Shown: positions 8,871 to 18,077, numbered from the stretch's first letter. The stretch is DNA of 64,000 bases from Calothrix sp. PCC 6303 (GCF_000317435.1 NC_019751.1:1922001-1986000), one strand, 5' to 3'. Made by a program: numbers and translations. The notes: generated by a model from the letters alone, not told the origin.

Positions 8871-10148
8871 ATGCTGGTATTTGAGGCAAAGCTTGAGGGA
8901 CTTAAAGAACAGTATCAGTTGCTTGATGAAGCAATTAGAACTGCTCGTTTTGTTCGCAATGCTTGTATCAGATATTGGATGGACAACGGCAGGTGCTACC
9001 CTGCGGGAACGCTTTCAGCGAACAAGTCGGGAGACCCGCCCAACGCACTGCCTCACAAAGGTATTGGCAGGTACGAGTTGAGCGCTTATTGTGCTGTGCT
9101 TGCTAAAGCAGCCGAGTTTCCTTGGGTGTCGAAACTTAACTCGATGGCTCGTCAAGCTAGTGCTGAAAGAGCATGGTCTGCCATTGCTAGATTTTTTGAC
9201 AATTGCAAAAAGTCTAAACCAGGCAAGAAGGGATTTCCAAAGTTTAAGAAAGAACAAACTCACGGGAGTGTTGAATATAAAACCACTGGATGGTGTTTGT
9301 CCGATGATCGCAAGTTCATCACTTTCACTGATGGTTTTAAAGCAGGAACTTTTAAACTCTGGGGAACCCGTGACCTGCACTTTTACCAACTCAAACAGTT
9401 TAAAAGAGTGCGGGTTGTGCGTCGTGCCGATGGGTATTATGCCCAATTTTGCATTGATCACCAACGGGTTGAAAGGCGAGAACCAACGGGTAAAACTATT
9501 GGTATTGATGTGGGGTTGAACCATTTCTATACAGATAGCAATGGGGAAACAGTCACCAATCCTAGACACCTGCGTAAATCCGAGAAGTCTTTGAAACGGT
9601 TGCAGCGCCGGATGTCCAAGACTAAAAAAGGGTCTCAAAACAGAATTAAGTTTAGAAATAAACTTGCGCGTAAGCATCTCAAAGTAAGTCGCCAGCGTAA
9701 AGACTTTGCTGTAAAAACAGCAAGGTGCGTAGTGAGGTCTAACGACCTCGTGGCGTATGAGGATTTGATGGTGCGGAATATGGTCAAGAATCATCGCTTG
9801 GCTAAGTCGATTAGTGATGCGTCGTGGTCGCTGTTTCGTCAATGGGTTGAGTATTTTGGCAAGGTCTTTGGGGTGGTGACAGTTGCTGTGTCGCCTCACT
9901 ACACGAGTCAAAATTGCTCGAATTGTGGGCAAATTGTCAAGAAGACTCTTAGCACTAGAACTCATATTTGTCTTCATTGTGGGCATACCCAAGACCGAGA
10001 TTGGAACGCAGCACGCAATATACTGGAAAAAGGATTAAGTACGGCGGGTCACGTCGGAACTAACGCCTCTGGAGAGACTGATCAATACTTGGGTGGGGAA
10101 ACTCCTCCAAGCAAATCAACTCGTGGAAAGAGGAAACCCAAGAAGTGA
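8871..10148 (+). CDS. tnpB: TnpB, IS200/IS605-type RNA-guided nuclease
   Basis: A 425-residue TnpB (IS605 OrfB) protein. The RuvC-like catalytic residues are all present: Asp213 in GIDVGLNH, Glu297 in VAYEDLMV and Asp377 in DRDWNAARN. The zinc finger CxxC...CxxC is at Cys349/352 and Cys367/370. TnpB proteins use an RNA from the 3' end of the element to cut DNA and so help the element persist. No TnpA transposase is next to it, so it is an IS1341-type, non-autonomous copy. An unusual ~20-residue segment at about residues 43-65 is encoded by a GC-rich repeat-like sequence (about 8996-9064). A reverse-strand frame (9015-9992) is a shadow. Confidence 0.93.
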   Translation: MLVFEAKLEGLKEQYQLLDEAIRTARFVRNACIRYWMDNGRCYPAGTLSANKSGDPPNALPHKGIGRYELSAYCAVLAKAAEFPWVSKLNSMARQASAERAWSAIARFFDNCKKSKPGKKGFPKFKKEQTHGSVEYKTTGWCLSDDRKFITFTDGFKAGTFKLWGTRDLHFYQLKQFKRVRVVRRADGYYAQFCIDHQRVERREPTGKTIGIDVGLNHFYTDSNGETVTNPRHLRKSEKSLKRLQRRMSKTKKGSQNRIKFRNKLARKHLKVSRQRKDFAVKTARCVVRSNDLVAYEDLMVRNMVKNHRLAKSISDASWSLFRQWVEYFGKVFGVVTVAVSPHYTSQNCSNCGQIVKKTLSTRTHICLHCGHTQDRDWNAARNILEKGLSTAGHVGTNASGETDQYLGGETPPSKSTRGKRKPKK

Positions 10149-10189
10149 TTCTTGGAATCCCCGTGCATTTATGCCGGGGAGGATGTCAA
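10060..10189 (+). ncRNA. Possible TnpB omega/reRNA region
   Basis: In TnpB systems the guide RNA scaffold overlaps the 3' end of tnpB and ends at the right end of the element; the flanking host DNA serves as guide. Here the tnpB 3' end runs into a hairpin (TCCCCG, GCAT loop arm, CGGGGA; 10158-10180) and GGATGTCAA. If the scaffold ends there, the guide would begin at about 10190 with ATCCCCTGTCTCACGG. The placement is inferred from family knowledge, not from a measured transcript. Confidence 0.4.
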
Positions 10190-10313
10190 ATCCCCTGTCT
10201 CACGGTTGCCTAGGCAGGGTGTGTAAAGGGCTGTACGCTTCTCAAAATGGGCAAGCTTTTAGTCCAAATTAAAATATCTTGGCAGTGGCTGAAAACAATA
10301 TTGTATTTTACTT

Positions 10314-11363
10314 ATGATCATGAATAATCCTTCCACAGATTATAATCCTAGTGGTGTTGGTCAAGCAAATGGGAACCTTTTTGGTTTGCCATTCAATTAT
10401 GACTCTGCAAGCTTAATAGTTTTTAGCGTACCGTGGGAAGTCACAGTATCCTACGGTGCGGGTACTGCAAATGCACCTCAACAAATTTTAGATGCTTCCC
10501 CACAACTAGATTTATTTGATTTCGATCATCCTGATGGTTGGAAGCAGGGGATATTTATGGCGGAAATTTCTCCAGATTTACTTACCAAGAATAAACATTA
10601 CCGTCAGCAAGCAGCAAAAATTATTGAGCGATTAGAACAAGGCAAATTACTGACAGATACACCAGATTTAACATCACTGCTAACAGAAATTAATCAAACT
10701 TGCCAGCAGGTAAATCAATGGTTATTTGACAAATGTCAACAAGCAATTAGTCAAGGTAAAAGAGTCGCTGTAATTGGAGGAGATCATAGTTCTCCTTTGG
10801 GCTATTTCCAAGCATTAGCGACAAAGTACCCAGATTTTGGCATCTTACACATTGATGCACATGCTGATTTGCGGGATGCTTATGAGGGATTTGAGTTTTC
10901 CCATGCTTCCATTATGTTTAATGCCATGAAAATACCTCAAATTTCCAAGTTAGTTCAGGTAGGATTACGGGATATTTGTCAAGATGAAGTAGACATAATT
11001 AATCAATCAAATCAGCGAATAGTTGCTTACTATGACTCCCTAATTCAACAAAAAATCTACGGGGGAACAACCTGGATTGAGATGTGCAGAGAGATCATTT
11101 CCCATCTTCCAGAATACGTTCATATCAGCTTTGACGTTGATGGATTAGATCCTAAACTTTGTCCAAATACTGGTACACCCGTTCCCGGTGGATTGGAGTT
11201 GGAACAAAGCTTTTGTTTATTTCGAGAAGTAGTTAATAGTGGCAGAAAGATTATTGGTTTTGATCTGTGTGAAGTTGGTGACGCTGAGTGGGATGGAAAC
11301 GTAGGTGCGAGAATTGTCTTGAAACTAGCTAATTTATTGGATTTATCACAAAAATCAAGATAA
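10314..11363 (+). CDS. speB: Agmatinase/arginase family ureohydrolase
   Basis: A 349-residue ureohydrolase. Mn-binding residues are present in the usual order: His158 in GGDHSSPLG, Asp181/His183/Asp185 in HIDAHADLRD, and Asp274/Asp276 in SFDVDGLDP, followed by GTPVPGG. The family splits guanidino compounds into urea and an amine. A long N-terminal extension with FSVPWEVTVSYGAG fits the cyanobacterial agmatinase group; heterocystous species need an agmatinase for arginine/cyanophycin turnover. Other members of this group hydrolyse guanidine or arginine, so the substrate is inferred. A second ATG two codons downstream (10320) is an equally good start. Confidence 0.8.
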   Translation: MIMNNPSTDYNPSGVGQANGNLFGLPFNYDSASLIVFSVPWEVTVSYGAGTANAPQQILDASPQLDLFDFDHPDGWKQGIFMAEISPDLLTKNKHYRQQAAKIIERLEQGKLLTDTPDLTSLLTEINQTCQQVNQWLFDKCQQAISQGKRVAVIGGDHSSPLGYFQALATKYPDFGILHIDAHADLRDAYEGFEFSHASIMFNAMKIPQISKLVQVGLRDICQDEVDIINQSNQRIVAYYDSLIQQKIYGGTTWIEMCREIISHLPEYVHISFDVDGLDPKLCPNTGTPVPGGLELEQSFCLFREVVNSGRKIIGFDLCEVGDAEWDGNVGARIVLKLANLLDLSQKSR

Positions 11364-12270
11364 TTTTGTCGAAGTAAGCATCAATTGTTGAACTTTAGTC
11401 CTGATAAATAGGGATCATAAGCTGCTAGGTAGCTAAATCCGATAAATTTAAAAATTATAACCTTTGTGGTGCGGGCAGCGTTCGATGGTTCCTGAGCCTG
11501 TCGGAACGAAGTGTACCGGAGGTAAGGAGTGAGCGCTCACGCCGAAGTCTTGCCCGCTTTAGATATACAAATTAGGTGCTTAACAGTTTATCCTGTTAGC
11601 GATCGCTAAACGCGATCTCAAACAATAATCAGTAATATTTTTTATCTAAATAAAAATCATATAACTAACCCTTAGGGATATTCACGAAACAATAAACAAT
11701 ATTCTATACAAAAAAAATATTAACTTCCCTAGATATATCACCGTATTTCCCATCAGGATTATTTCAGATTAAGATTTTATGAACCCCTTAGAACTATTGA
11801 TTTATCGTATTTAAAATCAGAAAAAATTTAAAAAATATCTGTACCGACGCTAATTTTAAATCATTACTATAAAGTTTTAATAAACGATGCGTGTAACATT
11901 TAAATCATCGGTTTTTTATGTAACAATAAATCCTGGATAGCAAGCCAGTATTTTTTGATACTAAGCTGATAATTATTCAATGTTAGTCACAGCTTGTTTT
12001 TCCACGGGACAAAATTACAGCATTTTGCAAGTATTACACCCCCATCTTTCTAAGTGGAGGGTGCGCGATAGCGTAGATAAGGTATTTTTGTGCTTCATGC
12101 AGTTAAAATCTGCTGTAACCGAAAACACACCAAAACTGTTTGTAGTTCTAAAAATACTTCCCTATTAGGAATTCTATTACTTGATGTGATGATTCTCAGT
12201 TTTACTAATTGCAGTAAAACTGTAAATCGACTTGGAAAAAAATATATTTAATTTTTGAGAGGACAAATTT
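11364..12270. other. Long spacer before the lectin-domain gene
   Basis: About 900 bases without a supported gene. A GC-rich module at 11469-11563 begins with GCGGGCA and ends with TTGCCCGC, so it can fold back; it resembles other GC-rich repeats in the window. The rest is AT-rich. A 62-codon frame at 11980-12168 has no support. Confidence 0.5.
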
Positions 12271-14193
12271 GTGAGTGACAATCAATTTTCTGCTTCATCA
12301 GCTTTAACTACAGATATTAATCTTAAACAATCATCACCTTTAGCGGCAGCAGTTGGAACATCACCAGTATTAGCTTTTACTTCCAATTCTAGTAACTATA
12401 CACCTGGTAGTAGCGCGCAAGCGATCGCATCATCCCTAACAATCACTGGTGGTAGCACTATCAACGGTGCGAGAGTCTCAATCACCAGCGATTTTAATTC
12501 TGCCCAAGATACCCTTGCCATCACTGGTAGTATTGGTTCCCTAACTGCAAACTATGATTCAGCAAAAGGAATACTAACTATTAGTGGTGCTGGTACTGCT
12601 GCTGATTACCAAAATGCACTCCGCCAAGTTACCTACAGCAATTCCAACACTACACTTACCAACGCAACTCGAAATATTCAGTTTAGTTTAGGTGAATTGA
12701 TAGCTAACCCCGGTAACGGAAACTATTACAAATATGTTTCCAATTCCGTCAGCTATCAAGCTGCTAAGACTGATGTAGAATCTAGCAACCAAGAATTCCT
12801 AGGAATTAAAGGATACCTTGCAACCATTACCTCTGATACCGAACAAGCTTGGGCACAGCAGCAAATTAAAGGAGTTGCATGGCTTGGTGGTAGTGATGCA
12901 GAAAGCGAAGGACAATGGAAATGGATAGTAGGAGGAGTAGAAAAAGATACCCAATTTAGTACCTTGGGTGTTGCAGTCTCTGGGAAGTATGTAAACTGGC
13001 ATAGTGGTGAACCCAATGGAACAACCAACCAAAATGCCCTAGTTATGAGTGATGGTACTTTATCTAGTATTCCCCTAGGACAATGGGCTGATGTTGATGA
13101 TGGCTTTAATGCTGGCTATTTAATTGAGTATGAAGCGTCAGGATTACAGCTATCTGGAAACATAACATTGACATTAAATAATCAAGTGTCTAAAGACATT
13201 TACTGGAGGGATTATACTTCAGGTGACAACTCTCGTTGGCAAGTGATAGGTAGCACAGATAATACTGGAAAATTCAGTGTGAAACTGGGTGACAAAACAG
13301 CACTATTTGAGAAGGAAGTCGATCTTAACTGGCAAATGGAACTTGTATCAGACTTTGACAAAGATGGTGTTCAAGACCTATTTTGGTACAATGCCAAAAC
13401 TGGGGAAGCTTCTGTTTGGAAGATGAAAGATACTGCAACTGGTTTAGGATTAGATAAAAAAACTACTATTTATCAAGTTGGGGACAGTGCTAATTGGAAA
13501 GTTCAAGGATTAGCAGACTTTAACAACGATGGTGTTGAAGATATACTTTGGCGCAATTATGCTACTGGTGAAAATGGTGTTTGGTTGATGAATCAAGAAA
13601 CTAGCAATGGTGGAAAACTTAGCAATGATCAAGGTATATTCTTCCAATCTCGTGATACCAACTGGGCAATGGCAGGAGTTGCAGACTTAGACAATAATGG
13701 CAGTCAAGAGATAGTTTGGCGCAACTCCGTAACTGGTGAGAATAATATTTGGAGTATGCAACATGGAGGTGTTTCTAATACAGTACCTTTTGGCACTATA
13801 TCCCCCGCAAAAACCTCAACCATCACTTCATTTACCGATAGTAATTGGAATATTGTGGGTGTGGGAGACTTTACTGGTGATGGCAAAAAAGATCTAATTT
13901 GGAATAATTCCAGTACTGGCGAGAATGAAATTTGGCAAATGAAATATGAAGTGACTGGTATAAGCTTAGATAAGCGCTTCACAATTGAGAAGGCAAATAG
14001 CCCCAAATGGTCTGTTGCTGGAGTTTCTGACTTTAATGGCGATGGGATAACTGATGTAGCTTGGCGCAATTATGATTCTGGTGAAAGTGAACTTTGGATT
14101 ATAAAGAATGCTACATCTATTCCAGTACTAGACCAAAAAGTCGCGCTATATGAAATTCTCGATCCCAAATGGAAGATTGAAGATATTGTTTAA
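12271..14193 (+). CDS. Surface protein with C-type lectin domain and FG-GAP/VCBS-like repeats
   Basis: A 640-residue, probably extracellular protein. Residues ~30-135 form a beta-rich domain with the qDTLaitgs...YDsakGiLTIsGagTaadYqnALrqvtYsN pattern common in large cyanobacterial adhesins. Residues ~145-290 resemble a C-type lectin fold (GYLATITSDTEQAWAQQQ, WLGGSD, the WHSGEPNG motif and a LIEYE ending). Residues ~305-640 hold about six 55-60-residue FG-GAP/VCBS-like repeats, five with calcium-loop motifs such as DFDKDGVQD, DFNNDGVED and DFNGDGITD, each followed by a TGE...W.M phrase. There is no classical N-terminal signal peptide. The GTG start is supported by GAGAGGA eight bases upstream. 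A terminator follows. Confidence 0.8.
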   Translation: MSDNQFSASSALTTDINLKQSSPLAAAVGTSPVLAFTSNSSNYTPGSSAQAIASSLTITGGSTINGARVSITSDFNSAQDTLAITGSIGSLTANYDSAKGILTISGAGTAADYQNALRQVTYSNSNTTLTNATRNIQFSLGELIANPGNGNYYKYVSNSVSYQAAKTDVESSNQEFLGIKGYLATITSDTEQAWAQQQIKGVAWLGGSDAESEGQWKWIVGGVEKDTQFSTLGVAVSGKYVNWHSGEPNGTTNQNALVMSDGTLSSIPLGQWADVDDGFNAGYLIEYEASGLQLSGNITLTLNNQVSKDIYWRDYTSGDNSRWQVIGSTDNTGKFSVKLGDKTALFEKEVDLNWQMELVSDFDKDGVQDLFWYNAKTGEASVWKMKDTATGLGLDKKTTIYQVGDSANWKVQGLADFNNDGVEDILWRNYATGENGVWLMNQETSNGGKLSNDQGIFFQSRDTNWAMAGVADLDNNGSQEIVWRNSVTGENNIWSMQHGGVSNTVPFGTISPAKTSTITSFTDSNWNIVGVGDFTGDGKKDLIWNNSSTGENEIWQMKYEVTGISLDKRFTIEKANSPKWSVAGVSDFNGDGITDVAWRNYDSGESELWIIKNATSIPVLDQKVALYEILDPKWKIEDIV

Positions 14194-14241
14194 AGTTTCG
14201 GCTTGGGTGTATTAGAGACGTTACGGTTCTTGCAAATTTAT

Positions 14242-14274
14242 AACCCGATTTTAGATGGAAAATCGGGTTTTTCT
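14242..14274 (+). terminator. Rho-independent terminator after the lectin-domain gene
   Basis: Stem AACCCGATTTT / AAAATCGGGTT with a short loop, followed by a T-rich run. It lies 48 bases after the stop codon. Confidence 0.85.
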
Positions 14275-14320
14275 GTGAAGTTTTCAGTTACCGGAACTTC
14301 AAGTGGAATAAGTTGAAATA

Positions 14321-14353
14321 TTTCTGAATATTTTCTGAATATTTTCTGAATAT
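14321..14353 (+). repeat. 11-bp direct repeat, TTTCTGAATAT x3
   Basis: Three perfect, adjacent 11-bp units. The reverse complement of the same unit occurs three times at 54140-54172, immediately upstream of the H-NOX gene. Confidence 0.9.
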
Positions 14354-14426
14354 TGTTTCAATTTAGCAGCCATGGGATTAACCTACGGTTAGTCCCACGA
14401 AAATTTGATATTTGAAGATAAAATCT

Positions 14427-14663
14427 TTAGAAATCGTTGAGGTTAATACCTGCTTCTTTCGCCATTGCTGCCAAACCTTTAACTTCAAGGGTTTTGATGG
14501 CTTTGGTGGATATTTTGAGTCTCACCCAACGATTGCCTTCAGACCACCAAATACGTTTGCTTTGGAGGTTGACGTGTTGAAGACGCTTGGTGCGGCGGTG
14601 TGAGTGGGATATTGAAAAGCCGTTGTTTGCTTTTTTGCCAGTGAGTTGACAGCGACGGGACAT
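14427..14663 (-). CDS. rpmB: 50S ribosomal protein L28
   Basis: This 78-residue basic protein is bL28: [20 protein letters not shown] at the start, [13 protein letters not shown] and [16 protein letters not shown] in the middle, and a conserved [12 protein letters not shown] end. I use the ATG at 14663, preceded by AAGGAAA, instead of an upstream in-frame start that would add ten unrelated residues. L28 binds 23S rRNA in the large subunit. The gene is alone; a fold-back sequence lies downstream at 14374-14396. Confidence 0.95.
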   Translation of the reverse strand: MSRRCQLTGKKANNGFSISHSHRRTKRLQHVNLQSKRIWWSEGNRWVRLKISTKAIKTLEVKGLAAMAKEAGINLNDF

Positions 14664-14783
14664 GATAAATATTTCCTTATATTGCGGACACAATCCTTTA
14701 TTGTATACAACCTAGGCGATGCTAGGTCAATGGGAATGGAAAAAATTACCGTAATTTTTAAATTCCTCATTCCCAATTGAAAA

Positions 14784-16301
14784 CTATTGATATCCTTGCC
14801 AAGGCTGAATCTCCAAAGTACCGTTAGGTTTAAATACTAGCTGATAGTGGGCTAGGGGTTCGTTGCTAGTAGGTGGTTTGAGATTTGAACCGTAGATATC
14901 TTTGAGTATTTTTGGTAGGGGTGTTTCGTTGGAATGATCAACAGCCACTTGGTTTAATGGTTCATAATCGGAGATGACAGCATCTTTATTAACAGCGACT
15001 CGATATTTCAAATCACTTTTAAATGTGGGAGTTCCACCCCAATCTTTGCGAACCTGTTCGTAGAGTTTTTGGCTTAAATCTTTAACCTGGTTGGGTTCTG
15101 AGATTTTCTCACCAACTATCTGGGGTTTTTGAGAATATCCATTCCAAGGACTAACTTCTAAGACACCCTGCTTTCTAAAAACGACTCGGTATTGGGCAAT
15201 TGGTTCGTTAGCAACTGTAGCACGGGTGGCAGGGTTATAAAGTAAGCCTGGTAAAGGGGTTTGATCAACTACATCGTTAGCACCCTTATTAACTGCTTTA
15301 TAGCCAACAATTGCCCCATCTGCGGCGACACCAACTCGGTAAACTACATCTTCTGGTAAGCTGCCACGATTTGTCCAAGCTGGGTTGATAGAATTATAGA
15401 CTTGACGATTAAGCGATCGCAGTTGAGATGCATCGGTAATTTCTGGAACCGTCGCTAATAGAGATTCTAGGTTAGCATTTACACCAGGTGAGCCTGTAGC
15501 TGTTGGTACAGGTGTTGTCGATGGGGTGGCGGTTGCCGCTTCTGCCGTCACCATCGAAGCCGAAACTGTGGGTGTTGGGACAACAGATGCTGGTTCACTA
15601 GTTGCCACTGTGGGAATTGGAGTATCACTAGCTGCCAAAGACGGTGTGACGTTGGTGGTTTCTGTCTTGCTGCTAACTTGTTCTTGAGGTTGAAGTTCCT
15701 TAACTGATGGTACCGGAATTAAACTTAAGACAACCGCCGCTGCTGCTAACCCAGACAAACCAACTGTAGCGGGAACAGCCTGCTTAATTAATGCCCCTTG
15801 ACTGATGCCACTATCATGTTTAGAAACAGACTGCAATTGCAATGTCAATTCTGGCAAAGTTTGACTATCTGCAAAAAATTGATCTATGGCTTCTACTAAA
15901 TCGAATAGTTGAACAGTATTTAAATCTGTTTCTACTGGTTCTGGAGTGGTTTGTAAATTTGAATTTAGATCCTGTTCAGTCTCCGGATGCATCACCAATC
16001 TATGGCAATTTGGATCAACTTTATGTATTTGAACAATTTCTGAATTTTGATTGGAAACTTGAAAATTGGGCACATTACTCAAAAATAGTTGAGCATAACC
16101 GCTAACAGCCCGCACCAAGCTTTCAAAAAATTCTCGTCCACCCACCAAAGGCTTACTCAAACCAGATAAATAGCATTCTGCATTTACCAAAATTGATAAT
16201 TCTGGGCGCATATCTTGATAATGTGCAGCCCTGCTAGAATCACTTAAACCCTCCAGAAGCAATGTACAATTTGGCAAACTATATTTTCTTTGAATATTCA
16301 T
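14784..16301 (-). CDS. DUF4335 domain protein
   Basis: A 505-residue cyanobacterial protein of the DUF4335 family. The N-terminal ~110 residues (RKYSLPNCTLLLEG, ELSILVNAECYLSG) are the conserved domain. A hydrophobic segment at 179-198 is a likely membrane anchor, followed by a Ser/Thr/Pro/Val-rich linker (about 200-290). The C-terminal part contains two tandem repeats of about 75 residues: each has YRV.V..D..I..Y..LN, TPLP, NEP.A.Y..VF and ends in PW.GY. The function is unknown. It is translated right after the DUF3038 gene, with a six-base gap, so the two form an operon and probably work together. Confidence 0.8.
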   Translation of the reverse strand: MNIQRKYSLPNCTLLLEGLSDSSRAAHYQDMRPELSILVNAECYLSGLSKPLVGGREFFESLVRAVSGYAQLFLSNVPNFQVSNQNSEIVQIHKVDPNCHRLVMHPETEQDLNSNLQTTPEPVETDLNTVQLFDLVEAIDQFFADSQTLPELTLQLQSVSKHDSGISQGALIKQAVPATVGLSGLAAAAVVLSLIPVPSVKELQPQEQVSSKTETTNVTPSLAASDTPIPTVATSEPASVVPTPTVSASMVTAEAATATPSTTPVPTATGSPGVNANLESLLATVPEITDASQLRSLNRQVYNSINPAWTNRGSLPEDVVYRVGVAADGAIVGYKAVNKGANDVVDQTPLPGLLYNPATRATVANEPIAQYRVVFRKQGVLEVSPWNGYSQKPQIVGEKISEPNQVKDLSQKLYEQVRKDWGGTPTFKSDLKYRVAVNKDAVISDYEPLNQVAVDHSNETPLPKILKDIYGSNLKPPTSNEPLAHYQLVFKPNGTLEIQPWQGYQ

Positions 16302-16307
16302 TTCTAC

Positions 16308-16934
16308 TTACTCTACTTCACCGTCAAAAAGACTAATCCAGAATCGCTGCATCCCCGCAGTCCCCGTACAAAACAGCAGTTGACCTAATAAACTAATAGC
16401 TAGCTCATCTATTTTCGCATCTGAAGTTAATTGTAGTAAGCTTGAGCGTCTTGGATTCATTCGACTTTTAAAGTGGACTCTAAATCTTTCTAAATAGTTA
16501 GATAAGCGTAGATTTTGTTCCAAAGGTATTTGCTTTTCGTTCAATTGTTGATAAACAATTAACAATTGGCGAATCACCACTGTTAAGCGTCGAGCGATAT
16601 AGCAAGCGATTACTACCAAAGCCTTTGCTTCCATGATACTCAAAGGACGGCGAGCATAAGCTCTTCGCATCGGGTTACTGCTACGCATTCGCCACAAGTT
16701 TACTCGATCTTTGATAACTCCTTTTAAATCTAGTTCTTCTGAAAACACTAAAATAGCTTCGGAGCCATCTAATTCCAGAGCTTCAATTGCTAGTAAAATT
16801 AAATCAATTTGTAACCTAGTTTTGCGGGGACATACTTGTCCTTCAACAACTGGTTCGGGAAGTGTGTCCAGAATCATCGGCAATGACTGGGGAGGCGTAG
16901 TGTTATATGGTGTTAAACTGGCGGAGATATTCAT
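16308..16934 (-). CDS. DUF3038 domain protein
   Basis: A 208-residue cyanobacterial protein of the DUF3038 family, recognised from CPRKTRLQIDLILLAIEALE, the LWRMRSSNPMRRAY motif and the RPLSIMEAKALVVIACYIAR helix. It appears soluble and helical, without a signal peptide. The ATG at 16934 is preferred; an upstream frame extension to 17006 has a different, hydrophobic composition and no ribosome binding site. It is the first gene of a two-gene operon with the DUF4335 gene. The role is unknown; the pairing is conserved in cyanobacteria to my knowledge. Confidence 0.8.
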   Translation of the reverse strand: MNISASLTPYNTTPPQSLPMILDTLPEPVVEGQVCPRKTRLQIDLILLAIEALELDGSEAILVFSEELDLKGVIKDRVNLWRMRSSNPMRRAYARRPLSIMEAKALVVIACYIARRLTVVIRQLLIVYQQLNEKQIPLEQNLRLSNYLERFRVHFKSRMNPRRSSLLQLTSDAKIDELAISLLGQLLFCTGTAGMQRFWISLFDGEVE

Positions 16935-17377
16935 TATAAATACCTGATACAGGCTGCAACAGATTGGGAAAGCAAATTTAAGATAATTTATCAAACAAGA
17001 ATACACTTGCTTGCTGCAGTGATGGCACTGCTTGATATATATACATTAGTTACTTGTTCTTTTCAAAGATTTCCGTATACTTAAAGCTAAGTTGCTAATA
17101 CATTAGTTCACCTCATTATATTTAGTCATAATATATCCCTAGCTTTATGTAGATTAGCCTAATAGTCAATGGAGAACGTGGGTGCAATCACTTATCTGAG
17201 CATATAGCCGTATGACATTATATAAAATTTCGGAGCTACCTTACCGGAGTAAATCTAGTGTACGATTTGTCTGGTGTTCTTGCATTTTCAGTGATCTACC
17301 CAAAATGTAGCCTTGAAGGTGCAATATTCTGACTCCTGTATTTTGATTTATTCTTTTACTCCCTAATTCAAATTTCC
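16935..17377. other. Intergenic spacer between divergent DUF3038 and apt genes
   Basis: AT-rich, without recognisable repeats or genes. It must contain the promoters of the DUF3038-DUF4335 operon and of apt. Confidence 0.4.
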
Positions 17378-17896
17378 ATGGATTTAAAAGCTCTGATTCG
17401 TGACATTCCTGATTTTCCCAAGCCAGGAATTTTATTCCGAGATATCACTACACTGCTATCTGACCCTAAGGGACTGCGGTATACGATTGATTTACTCGCG
17501 CAAAAGTGCCAGGAAGAAGGTTTGACGATTGATTATATCGTCGGAATGGAATCACGGGGGTTTATTTTTGGTACACCTTTAGCTTACAAAATCGGGGCTG
17601 GTTTTATCCCGGTTCGCAAACCTGGTAAATTACCTAGTGCTGTTTATTCAGTTGAGTATCAATTAGAATATGGCACTGACAGTTTAGAGATTCATCAAGA
17701 TGCATTAAAACCAGGCGATCGCGTTCTGATTGTAGACGATTTAATCGCCACTGGTGGAACTGCTAAGGCAACGGCACACCTGTTACAGAAAATTGGCTGC
17801 GAATTGGTGGGTTTTGGGTTTATCATCGAGCTACGAGATCTACATGGGCGTAAACATTTACCCGATGTCCCCATTATCTCGATAGTAGAATATTAG
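17378..17896 (+). CDS. apt: Adenine phosphoribosyltransferase
   Basis: A 172-residue enzyme that joins adenine and PRPP to give AMP (purine salvage). The start [20 protein letters not shown] is diagnostic, and the PRPP-binding loop [11 protein letters not shown] contains Asp120-Asp121 and Thr125-Gly-Gly-Thr128. Length and motif spacing are normal. A 13-bp inverted repeat with one mismatch (17905-17942) follows the stop codon. Confidence 0.96.
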   Translation: MDLKALIRDIPDFPKPGILFRDITTLLSDPKGLRYTIDLLAQKCQEEGLTIDYIVGMESRGFIFGTPLAYKIGAGFIPVRKPGKLPSAVYSVEYQLEYGTDSLEIHQDALKPGDRVLIVDDLIATGGTAKATAHLLQKIGCELVGFGFIIELRDLHGRKHLPDVPIISIVEY

Positions 17897-17904
17897 TCTA
17901 TACT

Positions 17905-17942
17905 GACTGCTGACTGTCAACTTAATTACACAGTCAACAGTC
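17905..17942 (+). terminator. Inverted repeat after apt
   Basis: Arms GACTGCTGACTGT and ACAGTCAACAGTC pair with one mismatch around a 12-base loop. Only a weak A/T tract follows, so termination is plausible but not certain. It overlaps a heptamer-like CTGACTG motif. Confidence 0.45.
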
Positions 17943-18006
17943 AAATAATTCCAGGAATATAATTCAATACGGTTCTGTTAGAGATTTTTGGTATTGATTT
18001 CGGCAT

Positions 18007-18077
18007 GTAGAGACGCGTAGCTTGCTACTTCCAGAAGCCACTCCGTGTCTACCCGTAGGGTAATTTCGCGTCTCTAC
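18007..18077. repeat. GTAGAGACG-family palindrome split by a GC-rich insertion
   Basis: The outer arms GTAGAGACGCG and CGCGTCTCTAC are perfect inverted repeats, but 49 bases separate them. The insert contains TAGCTTGCTACTTCCAGAAG and CTCCGTGTCTACCCGTAGGG, phrases seen in GC-rich modules elsewhere in the window, so a second repeat seems to have entered the palindrome loop. Confidence 0.7.

Larger units (their letters stand above)
8788..10187 (+). mobile_element. TnpB-only IS605/IS1341-type element (approximate ends)
   Basis: The unit consists of tnpB plus a right-end hairpin at 10158-10180 followed by GGATGTCAA, a right-end layout I associate with cyanobacterial IS605-type elements. IS200/IS605 elements lack terminal inverted repeats and target duplications, so the ends cannot be set precisely; the left boundary given is the upstream hairpin. 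No tnpA is present. Confidence 0.6.

Noticed and set aside
9015-9992. 325-codon frame on the minus strand opposite tnpB
   Set aside because: Antisense shadow of tnpB, which has complete catalytic and zinc motifs.
11963-11979. TGATAATTATTCA-like sequence as a Fur-family operator
   Set aside because: Only a partial match in very AT-rich DNA, about 300 bases from the nearest gene start.
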